DNA of 61,638 nucleotides. It comes from Chloroflexota bacterium (GTDB lineage: Bacteria > Chloroflexota > Dehalococcoidia > UBA2979). The stretch's first letter is position 1, and every line of letters starts with the position of its first letter. Under the pieces are notes generated by a model that saw nothing but the letters and a program-made list of their open reading frames with translations, was not told where the DNA came from and did no database searches. Shown one piece after another: positions 38,978 to 48,299 of the stretch. The position numbers and the translations under genes were made by a program. The stretch spans positions 1 to 61,638 of the forward strand of contig QWJG01000004.1 of NCBI GenBank assembly GCA_009391845.1, written 5' to 3'.

Positions 38978-39060
38978 GGCGTGCCTCGCGTGTTCGGCGC
39001 GGAGCGCACGGCGAGGTCGGTCGCGTCGATCACGGTCGCGTCGATCACGGGGTCGGCCGG

Positions 39061-39564
39061 TCAGGCTTTATAGCGGCGGCCGCGTTCCGACCGGGTGCGG
39101 TCGGCGCGGAACTCGAGGACGGGCACGCCGTAGCCGCAGCTCGTCGCGGTCGACTCCACCTCGATCTCCACGACCTGGCGCTGTGGCAGCTCAATCGAGG
39201 CCGCCGGTTGGGCCAGCAGGCGTTCCGCCAGCGGGGAGCCCTCGATCGGGCTGACGCGAGCGCGACCGTAGAGGCGGACGATCGCGGCGTCCTGGCCGTC
39301 GATCGACATCACCATCACCGTGACCGGGCCGTCCGAGGAGGCATGGCGGGCGGTCTCGTCGCCGCTCCCGGTGTAGTCGAGGTAGGCGACGTGCCGTTCG
39401 TCGATGACGTGGAGTGGGACGCCACCCTTCGGCGAGACGTTGACCGGGCCCTGGCCCGCGGGGCCGGGCTGCAGTTCGCGGTGCGCGGAGGCGATGAAGA
39501 AGAGCGGTGCGCGTTCGATCAGCGCGCGTTGCTCGGCGGTGATGTGGTCGTAGCTGGATGCCAT
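39061..39564 (-). CDS. Pyridoxamine 5'-phosphate oxidase-like flavoprotein
   Basis: 167 residues from the ATG giving MASSYDHITAEQR, which follows an AGGGGG ribosome binding site and is 10 bases after proB. The split-barrel signature is visible in APLFFIASAH, GPVNVSPKG, VAYLDYTGSGDETARH and the C-terminal basic segment RTRSERGRRYKA. Members bind FMN or F420. The exact substrate is unknown. Confidence 0.82.
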   Translation of the reverse strand: MASSYDHITAEQRALIERAPLFFIASAHRELQPGPAGQGPVNVSPKGGVPLHVIDERHVAYLDYTGSGDETARHASSDGPVTVMVMSIDGQDAAIVRLYGRARVSPIEGSPLAERLLAQPAASIELPQRQVVEIEVESTATSCGYGVPVLEFRADRTRSERGRRYKA

Positions 39565-39574
39565 GCGGCGCCCC

Positions 39575-40729
39575 CTAGACGAGGACCAGGTTGTTCCGGT
39601 GGACGATTTCTTCGGAGTATTCGTAGCCGAGCTCGTTGACGATCTGATCCGAATGCTTGCCGCGGATGCGCTCCACCTCGGCGCGGGCGTAGTTGGCGAC
39701 GCCGGTAGCGACGTGCTCGCCGTCGACGGCGTAGATGTGCACCACATCACCGCGCGCGAACTCGCCGCTGGCGCCGGTGACGCCGGCGGGGAGCAGCGAG
39801 GTCCCGCCGTGGCGCAGTGCGGTGGCGGCCCCGGAGTCCACGATCACGCGGCCGCGTACCTGCAGCCCGGAGAGCAGGTAGCGGCGCCGGCTCTCGGTGC
39901 GATCGCCGGCGGGGAGGAAGTGGGTGCCGACCGGTTCGCCGGCGGCGGCGCGGATCGCGACGTCACGCGCGCGGCCGTCCGCGATCATCACGTGGGTGCC
40001 GTGCTGTGTGGCGAGCTTCGCCGCCTCGATCTTCGTGCGCATGCCGCCGGTGCCGCGCGCGCCGGGCGCGCCCGCCGCCGCACTAACGATCGCGGCGTCG
40101 ATGTGCGGCACTTCCTCGATCAGGCGCGCGTCCGGATCGCGGGCGGGATCGGCCGTGTAGAGCCCGGCGATGTCGGTGAGGATCAGCAGCAGGTCCGCGT
40201 CGACGAGGTTGGCGACCTGCGCCGAGAGCTGGTCGTTGTCACCGATGTGGCGGGAATCGATCTCCTCGACCGAGACAACGTCGTTCTCGTTGATCACGGG
40301 CACGACGCCGAGTTCGACGAGGCGGGTGAGCGTGTTGCGGGCGTTGAGGTAGCTGAGGCGGTCGGCGAGATCCATCGCGGTCAGTAGCGCCTGCGCGATC
40401 ACCACGTCGTGCTGTTCGAACAGTTCGTCCCAGAGCGACATCAGGCGACCTTGCCCGACGGCGGCGAGGACCTGCCGTCCCTGCACGTCGCGCGGGTGCA
40501 ACGCGCCAACGCGGGCGCTGGCCTGGACGCGGTGGCGTCCGGCGGCGATCGCACCGGAGGTGACGAGCAGGACCTCGATGCCGCGCTCGCGCATCGCGGC
40601 GATCTGTTCGACGAGCGAGGCCATGGCGGCGGTGTTCAGTTCGCTCGTCCCGGCGGTCAGCACGTTGGTGCCAACCTTCACGACGACGCGCCGATACTCG
40701 ATGTGCCGAGGTTGAGGACGACCGGGCAT
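39575..40729 (-). CDS. proB: Glutamate 5-kinase
   Basis: 384 residues: amino-acid kinase domain (RRVVVKVGTNVLT, LLVTSGAIAAGRHR, NENDVVSVEEI, GGMRTKIEAAKLA) plus a C-terminal PUA domain (~285-375). First step of proline synthesis. No proA is adjacent. Start of a reverse run proB, PNPOx-like, kinase-like, acidic protein, dapB, asd, dapA, BKACE-type. Confidence 0.95.
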   Translation of the reverse strand: MPGRPQPRHIEYRRVVVKVGTNVLTAGTSELNTAAMASLVEQIAAMRERGIEVLLVTSGAIAAGRHRVQASARVGALHPRDVQGRQVLAAVGQGRLMSLWDELFEQHDVVIAQALLTAMDLADRLSYLNARNTLTRLVELGVVPVINENDVVSVEEIDSRHIGDNDQLSAQVANLVDADLLLILTDIAGLYTADPARDPDARLIEEVPHIDAAIVSAAAGAPGARGTGGMRTKIEAAKLATQHGTHVMIADGRARDVAIRAAAGEPVGTHFLPAGDRTESRRRYLLSGLQVRGRVIVDSGAATALRHGGTSLLPAGVTGASGEFARGDVVHIYAVDGEHVATGVANYARAEVERIRGKHSDQIVNELGYEYSEEIVHRNNLVLV

Positions 40730-40833
40730 TGCTACGATCCCTGATGCGGGAACCCATCGGATGTGATGGGCTACCTCTGTAGGATCGCGAAGCGTGCGCC
40801 CACCGTCGAGGCGTTCGTTGGACGAGGAGCCTC
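40730..40833. promoter_or_regulatory. Divergent promoter region proB / yihY-like gene
   Basis: 104 bases between the two starts. A perfect small inverted repeat CCCATC-N6-GATGGG (40752-40769) sits in the middle and could be an operator for either gene. No confident promoter hexamers are seen. Confidence 0.35.
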
Positions 40834-42021
40834 GTGGCGGATCCCGCCTTCGCCGAAATACCCGCTGCCGTCGGGTCCACGTCGGGCGATTCCGCTGCGG
40901 AATCGCCGCTGGAACCGCCGCTGGACGCGCCGGCCCTCGATGCCCCGCGGCGCCGTCGGATCGCGCCCTGGTACTGGGGCGGGGTGGTGCTGCGCGTGAT
41001 CGGTCGCGCGATCAAGAACTTCGCCGAGGACCGTGGCACGCAGATGGCGGCGGCGATCTCGTACTACACGCTCTTTTCGCTGTTGCCGCTGCTGATCCTG
41101 ACCGTGGCGGTATTCGGTCTGTTGCTGCGCGACGTGGATCTCCAGCAGCGGGTGATCAACGCGCTGACCGATGCGGTGCCGATCCCGACCGGCGATGTGA
41201 CGACGGCGGTGGAGGGCACGGCGCGGAACGCGCCACAGCTCGCGCTTGCGTCGCTGCTGGCTGTGATCTGGACCGCTGGTGCGCTCTCCGCGTCGCTTCG
41301 CACGGCGCTGAACGTCGCCTTCGAGGCGCGCCGGAGCCGGCCCGCCTTGCGCGGGAAGCTGATCGATTACGCGCTGCTGCCGATCCTCGGGTTGCCGGTG
41401 TTGGGGAGCGTTGTGATCTCCGCGGGCTGGCAGATTATCCGCAAACGTGTGGAGGACCTGCCGCTTGCCAGCGACTTCGTGTGGGTGTGGGAGATCGCGA
41501 CGATCAGCACCTCGATGGTGCTCGCCTTCGTCGCCTTCTCGTTGCTGTACTGGCTCGCGCCGAACCGCACCGTGCGGTTCCGCTACCTGTGGCCCGGTGC
41601 GCTTTTCGCCGCCGCGGCCTTCGAGTGGTTGAAGTACGGCTTCACCTTTTACCTGGCGAACTTTGCGAATTACGACCAGGTCTACGGCACGCTGGGGAGC
41701 GTGGTGGTGTTGCTGTTCTGGGTCTTCCTGAGCGCCAACATCCTGATCCTGGGCGCCGAGATATCAAACGAGGTACCGCACGTGCTCTATGAGCACCCGC
41801 GGCACGGTCGCGTCCAGGGTCGCGAGGATCGATCCTGGGTTTCCGCCGGTTGGAAGATCGTCCGCTGGTTCCTGCTTGCGCCCGAGGACGAAGAGGATCA
41901 CTTGCCCCCCGGCACCCTCCGACCGCAGCCAGAGGATGCCGTCTCCGATAACGGATCCCACATCGATCGGACGCGCCACCGCCGCCGCGCCGATCGACGT
42001 GCCGAGGACGACCGCGACTAG
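40834..42021 (+). CDS. YihY/BrkB family membrane protein
   Basis: 395 residues with a Pro/Ala-rich start, six membrane segments (about 70-335) and a long charged C-terminal tail ending in Arg/Asp-rich sequence. The family signature MAAAISYYTLFSLLPLLIL is clear, as is LLFWVFLSANILILGAEI near the end. Function of the family (UPF0761) is not settled. GTG start follows GAGGAG. The stop overlaps the end of converging ileS by 4 bases. Confidence 0.88.
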   Translation: MADPAFAEIPAAVGSTSGDSAAESPLEPPLDAPALDAPRRRRIAPWYWGGVVLRVIGRAIKNFAEDRGTQMAAAISYYTLFSLLPLLILTVAVFGLLLRDVDLQQRVINALTDAVPIPTGDVTTAVEGTARNAPQLALASLLAVIWTAGALSASLRTALNVAFEARRSRPALRGKLIDYALLPILGLPVLGSVVISAGWQIIRKRVEDLPLASDFVWVWEIATISTSMVLAFVAFSLLYWLAPNRTVRFRYLWPGALFAAAAFEWLKYGFTFYLANFANYDQVYGTLGSVVVLLFWVFLSANILILGAEISNEVPHVLYEHPRHGRVQGREDRSWVSAGWKIVRWFLLAPEDEEDHLPPGTLRPQPEDAVSDNGSHIDRTRHRRRADRRAEDDRD

Positions 42022-45000
42022 GCGGTCGTCCCGCTCTTGCGCAGCGCCAGCGTCACGTCCAACCCGTCGATCGTCGCGTCCACCGAGGCCCAACCGCTGT
42101 CCGCGCCGCCGGCCTGCATGCTCAGCGCGAGCGTCTCCTCCGCGATGTAGCCGCCGTGGGTCGCGAACGCCTGCTCCACCGCTGGGGCGTCGACAGCCGC
42201 GTGGTAGCGAACCTCGATGCGGTCCGAGACGTCCAGGCGAGCTTCGCGGCGCAGGTCCTGGAGGCGGCGCACCAGCTCGCGGGCGAAGCCCTCGGAGCGC
42301 AGTTCCGGCGTGATCGTCGTGTCGAGCAGCGCGACGTAACCGCCATCCTCAGCGGCAGCCCAGCCCTCGGCGGCTTCGACGCCGACGAGGATGTCGCCGC
42401 CACCGAGTTCAAACTCGCCAAGGCGGATCGGCTCGCCGGCACGCATCGCACGGACGATCGCCGCCGCGTCAGCGTTGCCGAGGGCGCCACGGATCTTGCC
42501 GACGTCCTTGCCGAACTTCGGCCCCAGCACCGGCAGGTTCGGTCGCAGCGTGTAGGACACGCGGTCGCCGCCATCCTCGACGACCTGCACGGCTTTCACG
42601 TTCAACTCGTCGGCGATCAACGAGGCGAGGCGTTCGAGCGCGCCGCGTTCGGTGGCGTTCCTCGGTACCAGGACCGCGGAACCGAGCGGTTGGCGCACGC
42701 GCACTTGCGCCGAGGATCGCGCGGCGCGGCCGAGCGAGACCATCCGCTGAACGGCCGCCATCTCCTCGGAGAGCGTCTCGTCGATCGCAGATTCATCGAC
42801 CGCCGGCCAGTCCTCGAGGTGGACTGAATCGGCGGCGCCACGCAGGTGGCTCGCGGCGAGGTTGCGGTGCAGCGACTCCGCGACGAACGGCGTGAACGGT
42901 GCGAGCAACCGCGAAACGGTGACGAGGCATTCGTAGAGCGTGCGGAGCGCGACGCGACTGTCCGCGTCGTCGCCCGAGCGCCAGAAGCGGCGGCGGCTGC
43001 GACGGACGTACCAGTTCGACAGGCCCTCGACGAACTGCTCGATCGGGCGGGCCGCCTCGGACAGCTCGTAGGCCTCGAGGCCCTCGGTCACCCGTTGCAC
43101 GGTGCGGTGCAGCTCGGAGCGGACCCAGCGATCTAGCTCCGTCGGCACCTCGTCCGGCGTGGCGGGCGCGGACGGATCGAAGTCCGCGAGGTTCGCGTAG
43201 GTGACGAAGAATGAGTAGGTGTTCCAGAGCGTGGAGAGGAAGCGCCGCACCGTCTCCGCGACCAGTTCCTCGGAGAACCGCCGCGCGTTGCCGGGAGGCG
43301 ACGCCGTGTACATGTACCAGCGGATCGCGTCAGCGCCGTGGTGGTCGAGCACGGTCCACGGATCGATGACGTTGCCCTTCGACTTGGACATCTTCTGGCC
43401 GGCGCCGTCGAGGATGTGGCCGAGGCTGATCACGTTGCGGTAGGCGATGCCTTCCGGCACGTCCTCCGTGCGATGCAGCAACGTCGCCAGGGCGTGCAGC
43501 GTGTAGAACCAGCCGCGCGTTTGGTCGACGGCCTCGCAGATGAAGTCGGCGGGGAAGCGCTCGTCGAACACGTCCTGGTTCTCGAACGGGTAGTGCCACT
43601 GGGCGTAGGGCATCGCGCCGGAGTCGAACCAGCCGTCGGCGACCTCTGGCGTGCGGCGCATCGTGCCGTTGCAGCGCGTGCAGCCAAGCTGGACGCCGTC
43701 CACGTAGGGACGGTGGGCGTCGAAGCCGTGCTCCGTCTCGAGAGAGTCGGCGGTGCCGGGACGCGCTCGCTCGCGCAGTTCCTCGAAGGAGCCGATGCAC
43801 TCGGCGTGCTCGCAGATCTCGCAGACCCAGAGCGGGAGCGGCGTGCCCCAGTAGCGCTCGCGCGAGACGGCCCAGTCGACGTTGCCCTCGAGCCATTCGC
43901 CGAAGCGACCGTTCTTGATGTTCTCCGGCACCCAGTGGATCTGCTGGTTGTGCTCGACCAGGTTGCTGGCGACGGCCGTGGTGCGGATGTACCAGGAGGG
44001 CTTGGCGTAATAGAGGACGGCGGTACCGCAGCGCCAGCAGAACGGGTAGGTGTGGCGGATCGTCTCCGACTTGAAGAGCAGTCCGCGCTCGCGCAAATCC
44101 GCGGTGATCGCGGGGTCCGCGGTCTTCGCGAAGACGCCGTCACCCGGACCGCCGATCAGCGTGCCGTTCGAACGCACCGGCTGCAGGAACATCAAGCCCT
44201 CGGCACGGCCCATCGCGTAGTCGGCTTCACCGAACGCGGGTGCGACGTGGAGGATGCCCGTGCCCTCGTCGGTGGTGACCTCGTCCGAAGCGATCACCCG
44301 CCGCACCGGGAGCGCGTCGCCGTCCTTCAGGCGTTGCGTCCGCCCGTTGACGAAGGCCAGCGGCTCGACCCACTCGGCGGCCTGCGGGTAGAGCGCCTCG
44401 TACTGGAGGCCGAGCAGGTCCGTGCCGGGCACGGTACCGAGGACGCTGCCGTCCTCGCCGACAACGCTCGTGACGAGGGCGTTCGCCAGCACGACGCGCT
44501 CCGTCGCCTCGTCCTCGCGGGCGATCTCGACGAGCGCGTACTCCGCGGTGGGGAGCACCGCGAGCGCCGTGTTGCCGGAGAGCGTCCACGGCGTGGTCGT
44601 CCAGGCGAGCAGCGAGGTGGCGACGCCATCCTCGAGGCGGAGCGAGGCCGGCGCGGTCGATCCGGCGGGGAGGCGGAGGCGCACCGTGACGCCGGGATCG
44701 GGTGTGTTCTCCTCGTAGCCCTGCGCGATCTCGTGGCTGGAGAGGCTCGTGTCGCAGCGTGGGCAGTGCGGGGTGACGCGGAAATCCTGGAAGATCAGCT
44801 CGTTGTCCCAGAGCCGTTTGAAGATCCACCAGCCGGTTTCGATGTACTCGTTGGAATACGTGACGTAGGCGTGGTCCATGTCGACCCAGAAGCCGATCCG
44901 ATCGGTCATCCGTTCCCACTCGGAGACATAGCGGAAGACCGATTCGCGGCACTTCTGGTTGAACGCCTCGACGCCGTAGGACTCGATCTCGCGCTTGCTG

Positions 45001-45314
45001 GTCAGGCCCAGTTCACGTTCGACCTCCAGTTCCACGGGCAGGCCGTGGGTGTCCCAGCCACCTTTCCGAGGCACGCGGTAGCCGCGCATCGTGCGGTAGC
45101 GAGGCACCACGTCCTTGAACGCGCGTGCGAGGACGTGGTGGATGCCGGGGTTGCCGTTCGCCGTCGGCGGCCCCTCGTAGAACGAGAAGATCTTGTCAGC
45201 GGGCCGCTCATCGACGCTGCGCTTGAAGATGTCGTGTTCGCGCCAGAAGTCGAGGATCGACGCCTCGAGCTCCGGGAACGCCACCCGCGAGGCGACCGGG
45301 TCGAATGTGGTCAT
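42018..45314 (-). CDS. ileS: Isoleucyl-tRNA synthetase, type 2-like
   Basis: 1098 residues from the ATG giving MTTFDPVASRV, with GGAGGT seven bases upstream; in-frame sequence further upstream is the T-box leader. The class I HIGH motif appears as GIHH in NGNPGIHHVLARAFKD, KMSKS is intact (GQKMSKSKGNVID), and the editing domain and anticodon-binding region follow. GIHH and the length above 1000 residues suggest the eukaryote-like type 2 IleS, which tends to be less sensitive to mupirocin. It is controlled by a T-box (45375-45710). Confidence 0.95.
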   Translation of the reverse strand: MTTFDPVASRVAFPELEASILDFWREHDIFKRSVDERPADKIFSFYEGPPTANGNPGIHHVLARAFKDVVPRYRTMRGYRVPRKGGWDTHGLPVELEVERELGLTSKREIESYGVEAFNQKCRESVFRYVSEWERMTDRIGFWVDMDHAYVTYSNEYIETGWWIFKRLWDNELIFQDFRVTPHCPRCDTSLSSHEIAQGYEENTPDPGVTVRLRLPAGSTAPASLRLEDGVATSLLAWTTTPWTLSGNTALAVLPTAEYALVEIAREDEATERVVLANALVTSVVGEDGSVLGTVPGTDLLGLQYEALYPQAAEWVEPLAFVNGRTQRLKDGDALPVRRVIASDEVTTDEGTGILHVAPAFGEADYAMGRAEGLMFLQPVRSNGTLIGGPGDGVFAKTADPAITADLRERGLLFKSETIRHTYPFCWRCGTAVLYYAKPSWYIRTTAVASNLVEHNQQIHWVPENIKNGRFGEWLEGNVDWAVSRERYWGTPLPLWVCEICEHAECIGSFEELRERARPGTADSLETEHGFDAHRPYVDGVQLGCTRCNGTMRRTPEVADGWFDSGAMPYAQWHYPFENQDVFDERFPADFICEAVDQTRGWFYTLHALATLLHRTEDVPEGIAYRNVISLGHILDGAGQKMSKSKGNVIDPWTVLDHHGADAIRWYMYTASPPGNARRFSEELVAETVRRFLSTLWNTYSFFVTYANLADFDPSAPATPDEVPTELDRWVRSELHRTVQRVTEGLEAYELSEAARPIEQFVEGLSNWYVRRSRRRFWRSGDDADSRVALRTLYECLVTVSRLLAPFTPFVAESLHRNLAASHLRGAADSVHLEDWPAVDESAIDETLSEEMAAVQRMVSLGRAARSSAQVRVRQPLGSAVLVPRNATERGALERLASLIADELNVKAVQVVEDGGDRVSYTLRPNLPVLGPKFGKDVGKIRGALGNADAAAIVRAMRAGEPIRLGEFELGGGDILVGVEAAEGWAAAEDGGYVALLDTTITPELRSEGFARELVRRLQDLRREARLDVSDRIEVRYHAAVDAPAVEQAFATHGGYIAEETLALSMQAGGADSGWASVDATIDGLDVTLALRKSGTTA

Positions 45315-45374
45315 GCTCGTTACCTCCAACGCGGCGACCCGCGCATTGAGATCCGCGCGCCGCGCGCGCAGATC

Positions 45375-45404
45375 AAAAAAGCCCATCCCTGAACGGGACG
45401 GGCT
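45375..45404 (-). terminator. Intrinsic terminator of the ileS T-box
   Basis: Reverse strand AGCCCGTCCC-N5-GGGATGGGCT followed directly by six T. The stem pairs with one mismatched position. It begins eight bases after the conserved T-box sequence, so its 5' arm competes with the antiterminator. It ends about 60 bases before the ileS ATG. Confidence 0.88.
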
Positions 45405-45710
45405 GGACTGCCCGCGGTACCACCCGCGTTGCGCGCCCCTCACGCCTCGCGTGACGGACTCGCCGCTCTCCGCACCACGGGCGACACGTCGCCGATGGCA
45501 CTGCCCCTGCTAACGGTGGGCGCTCCGGTCGAGCCTACGCACGCTGTCCTCGATGTCCCGCGCGGGGACGGACGGCGCTTCGGTCGACGGCTCGGGAGGG
45601 ATCTTCGCCCCGCGTGACACGCGCCCGGCTCACACCGTCCCGGGCTCGCTGTGCGGTCCACGGCTGCGCATCTGCCGTGGCCGCGGGGCTACTCGTCTCC
45701 GTCGTCGCCT
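45375..45710 (-). promoter_or_regulatory. T-box riboswitch, isoleucine specifier (ATC)
   Basis: The T-box core GGGTGGTACCGCG is exact (45425-45413). Upstream, Stem I closes with CGACGG (45704-45699) pairing CCGTCG (45590-45585), and CCCCGCG pairs with CGCGGGG above the specifier loop. The apical AGCGAG and GGTGTGAG motifs are typical. The specifier loop reads GAAG-ATC-CC, placing the Ile codon ATC at 45602-45600. Uncharged tRNA-Ile should stabilise the antiterminator and let transcription pass the terminator into ileS. Confidence 0.93.
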
Positions 45711-45719
45711 ATCTGAATC

Positions 45720-45748
45720 AGTCTAGGTCCGCCGGAAACCGCCATCAA
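45720..45748 (-). promoter_or_regulatory. Sigma-A promoter of the ileS T-box transcript
   Basis: Reverse strand TTGATG (45748-45743), 17-base spacer, TAGACT (45725-45720). Transcription would begin near 45713, just before Stem I of the T-box. The -35 lies inside the hairpin that follows the upstream zinc-ribbon gene. Confidence 0.65.
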
Positions 45749-45774
45749 TCGAGATCGCCCCCGATCGATGGCGG
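45739..45774 (-). terminator. Hairpin terminator after the zinc-ribbon protein gene
   Basis: A 13-base inverted repeat with one mismatch (CCGCCATCGATCG with CGATTGATGGCGG) begins 13 bases after the stop at 45787 and is followed by TTT on the reverse strand. It overlaps the ileS -35 hexamer. Confidence 0.6.
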
Positions 45775-45786
45775 CTGGCGAGCCGG

Positions 45787-46422
45787 TTACTCGATCGACG
45801 CGGTCGCTGGGACCTCAATGACCTCGGCGGTCTCGTCGGTCTCGGGCGCTGCGTCGTCGGTCGACGCGGTCGCGGGGACCGCAACGGCCTCGGCGGTCTC
45901 GCCGCCCTCGGTCGCTGCTTCTGTGGCCGGCGCATCAGCAGCCGGCGCCTCGTCGGTGGCCTCATCGTCACCACCCAGCATGCTGAGCGGGTTCGGGCGT
46001 TCGCCCTCGAGGGCGCCGAGGATGTTGCGGGTGCCGGAGGTGGCGATACGCGTCGCGGCGGCGGTGGCTTCCGCGGACTCCTGGGCCTCCTGCTTGCGGC
46101 GCAGGTCGCCGTAGCAGTCGGAGCAGTAGACGGGCCGGTCATCGCGCGGGCGGAAGGGCACCTCGGTCATGCCGGCGCACTGCGCGCAGCTCGCGACGTG
46201 GAGCTGCCGAGGCGTGCGGCCTCCCCAGGAGACGTAGACGCCGTAGGCCGGCGCGAAGTCGCGATCCTCGGGGCGCATCATCTTGCGCGTGGCGCGGCAG
46301 GACGGGCAGCGCACCGGGTCGTGCTCGAGGCCCTTGGTGGCGTAAAACTCCTGCTCGCCCGCAGTGAAGACGAAGGCGCCGCCGCAGTCGCGACAGTTCA
46401 GCTCACGGTCCTGGAATGCCAT
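45787..46422 (-). CDS. Zinc-ribbon protein with acidic repetitive tail
   Basis: 211 residues. The N-terminal ~115 residues hold paired zinc-ribbon motifs: LNCRDCGGAF, VRCPSCRATR, SCAQCAG and VYCSDCYGDLR, the pattern of the CxxC-x-CxxC 'zinc-ribbon' family (zf-trcl-like) with EFYATKGLEHDPVRCPSCR. The rest is Ala/Glu/Thr-rich and disordered, with a near duplicate ETAEAVAVPATAS / ETAEVIEVPATAS. TAAGGAGA is an ideal ribosome binding site before the ATG. Function unknown, probably nucleic-acid or ribosome associated by analogy. Confidence 0.82.
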   Translation of the reverse strand: MAFQDRELNCRDCGGAFVFTAGEQEFYATKGLEHDPVRCPSCRATRKMMRPEDRDFAPAYGVYVSWGGRTPRQLHVASCAQCAGMTEVPFRPRDDRPVYCSDCYGDLRRKQEAQESAEATAAATRIATSGTRNILGALEGERPNPLSMLGGDDEATDEAPAADAPATEAATEGGETAEAVAVPATASTDDAAPETDETAEVIEVPATASIE

Positions 46423-46546
46423 GGGATCTCCTTAGGTTCGGCGGCCCATCGCACGCAGCGGCACGCGACCGCTTGTCGCGTTTCTTGTCGCCCTTTGTGT
46501 GTTGGGGTGCAAATAGTGTACCAGCGTGAGGGTGTGGTGTGGCCCT

Positions 46547-46569
46547 GCCGGGCCGCGGGTTTGCCCGGC
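46547..46569 (-). terminator. Possible terminator hairpin after murJ
   Basis: GCCGGGC-N9-GCCCGGC lies 9 bases beyond the murJ stop. The stem is perfect but there is no T-tract on the reverse strand. Confidence 0.4.
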
Positions 46570-46577
46570 GATGCCGG

Positions 46578-48218
46578 TTACAGACGCAGCGCGCGCCGCG
46601 CTTGCCGGTATTCGTCGCCCAGCAGCGTAATCGCCGCCGCACCGAACGTCAGCACGCCGAGCAGCCCGGCCGTCAGCACGAGGAACGTCGCACCGAGGGC
46701 GCCCGAGATATCGATGCCGAGCGCGCCGAGCAGCAACCGCATCAGCACCATCACCTGCACCATCGCCACCGTCGCCAACGCCAGCCGCGCCGAGAAGTCG
46801 CCGAGTCCGCGCCGATCGAATCCGCCGATGCGCCCACGCAACAACGAGGTGAGGACGAGGAACTCGAGGATCGCCGTGATCGAGGCGGCGGCTGCCAGTC
46901 CTCGCAGTTCGAACGGGCGGACGAGGATCAGCGCCAGCACGACGTTCAGCACCATCGCCATCACCGCGACCTGGACCGGTGTGCGGGTGTCCTCGAGGGC
47001 ATAAAACCCGCGGCTAAGGATCTCGATCCCCGCGTGGGCGAAGACGCCGATCCCGAAGAGCACCAGCGTGCTCGCCACGAGATCGGTCGACCCGATGTCG
47101 AACGCGCCTCGTTCCAGCAGCAGTTGCACCATTGGCTTCGCGAGCACCACCAGCCCGGCCGAGGCGGGGACGGCGAGGAAGAGCACCGCCCGCAGCGAAC
47201 GCCAGACCGTGTTGCGCAGGGCATCGAGGCGTCCGGCCGCCGCCTGCTGCGAGAAGATCGGGAAGGCCGCTGTGGCGACCGCCATCCCGACCACGCCGAC
47301 CGGCAACATCATCATCAGGAAGGCGTAGTTCACGGCGCTGATCGCTTCGTCCGAGACGAACGAGGCGAAGAAGACCAGCACGAGGAAGTTGATCTGTGAC
47401 GCGCCGAGGCCGATCACGCGCGGTCCCATCAGTCGCAGGACCTCGCGGACCGCTTCCGATCCCAGATCGATCGAGGGCGTCCAGCGCATCCCCACGCTCC
47501 GCAGCGCGGGAAGCTGGATCAGCAGGTGACCGACGGATCCAATCACCACGCCCCAGACGAGCCCGTGCACGCCGTACGGCCCGGCCAGGAACACCGCACC
47601 GAAGATGATCGAGACGTTGTAGACCATCGGCGCCAGCGCCGGTGCGATGAAATGCTGGCGCGCGTTCAGGATCCCCATCAGCATCCCGGAGATGCCGAAG
47701 AAGATCGGCGAGAGCAGCATCAAGCGCGTCAGCTCGATCGCCAGATCGCGCAGCTCGGCCTCGCGGCCACTCGTTTCGCCGAGGCCCGGCGCGAGCACGG
47801 GCACGAGCCAGGGCGCCGCCACGAAGGCGGCCGCAGCGACCACGACGGTGGCGATACTGACGAGGTTGAGCACCCGTGAGGCCAGTAGCCAGGCGCGATC
47901 CGGCCCCTGGTGCATGGAGACCCGGGAGAACACCGGGATGAAGGCGGCGGACAGCGTTGCGCCGGCCAGGAGCTGGAACACGAGATCCGGCAGGCGGAAC
48001 GCGACCCAGTAAGCGCCGAGTTCCGGGTCGGTCCCGAAGGCGTCGGCGATCGCCACCGAGCGGAGCAGGCCGAGCAGCCTCGATCCGAGGAATCCGAGGG
48101 CAACAATGCCCGCAGCGCCGGCAATTCCGGACGGCGCGCGGTCACCGCCCCGTTGCAGGAAACGCCGGAAGCCGCCGAGTGCGGCTCGTGCGCCTGCTGG
48201 GCGCGGCTCGCTCGCCAT
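46578..48218 (-). CDS. murJ: Lipid II flippase MurJ (MviN family)
   Basis: 546 residues with about fourteen membrane segments. The MOP-superfamily MurJ pattern is visible in GFLGSRLLGLLRSVAIADAFG, FRLPDLVFQLLAGATLSAAFIP-type sequence and LLLERGAFD. It moves undecaprenyl-linked peptidoglycan precursor across the membrane. Divergent from rpsT; the zinc-ribbon gene is downstream on the same strand. Confidence 0.93.
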   Translation of the reverse strand: MASEPRPAGARAALGGFRRFLQRGGDRAPSGIAGAAGIVALGFLGSRLLGLLRSVAIADAFGTDPELGAYWVAFRLPDLVFQLLAGATLSAAFIPVFSRVSMHQGPDRAWLLASRVLNLVSIATVVVAAAAFVAAPWLVPVLAPGLGETSGREAELRDLAIELTRLMLLSPIFFGISGMLMGILNARQHFIAPALAPMVYNVSIIFGAVFLAGPYGVHGLVWGVVIGSVGHLLIQLPALRSVGMRWTPSIDLGSEAVREVLRLMGPRVIGLGASQINFLVLVFFASFVSDEAISAVNYAFLMMMLPVGVVGMAVATAAFPIFSQQAAAGRLDALRNTVWRSLRAVLFLAVPASAGLVVLAKPMVQLLLERGAFDIGSTDLVASTLVLFGIGVFAHAGIEILSRGFYALEDTRTPVQVAVMAMVLNVVLALILVRPFELRGLAAAASITAILEFLVLTSLLRGRIGGFDRRGLGDFSARLALATVAMVQVMVLMRLLLGALGIDISGALGATFLVLTAGLLGVLTFGAAAITLLGDEYRQARRALRL

Positions 48219-48299
48219 TCATGCACGATAGACGGTCGGTGAGGTCGCGGCTACGATGTTCGTCCGCTTGATAGAGGTTGCTTCGTACATGGAGGGGCA

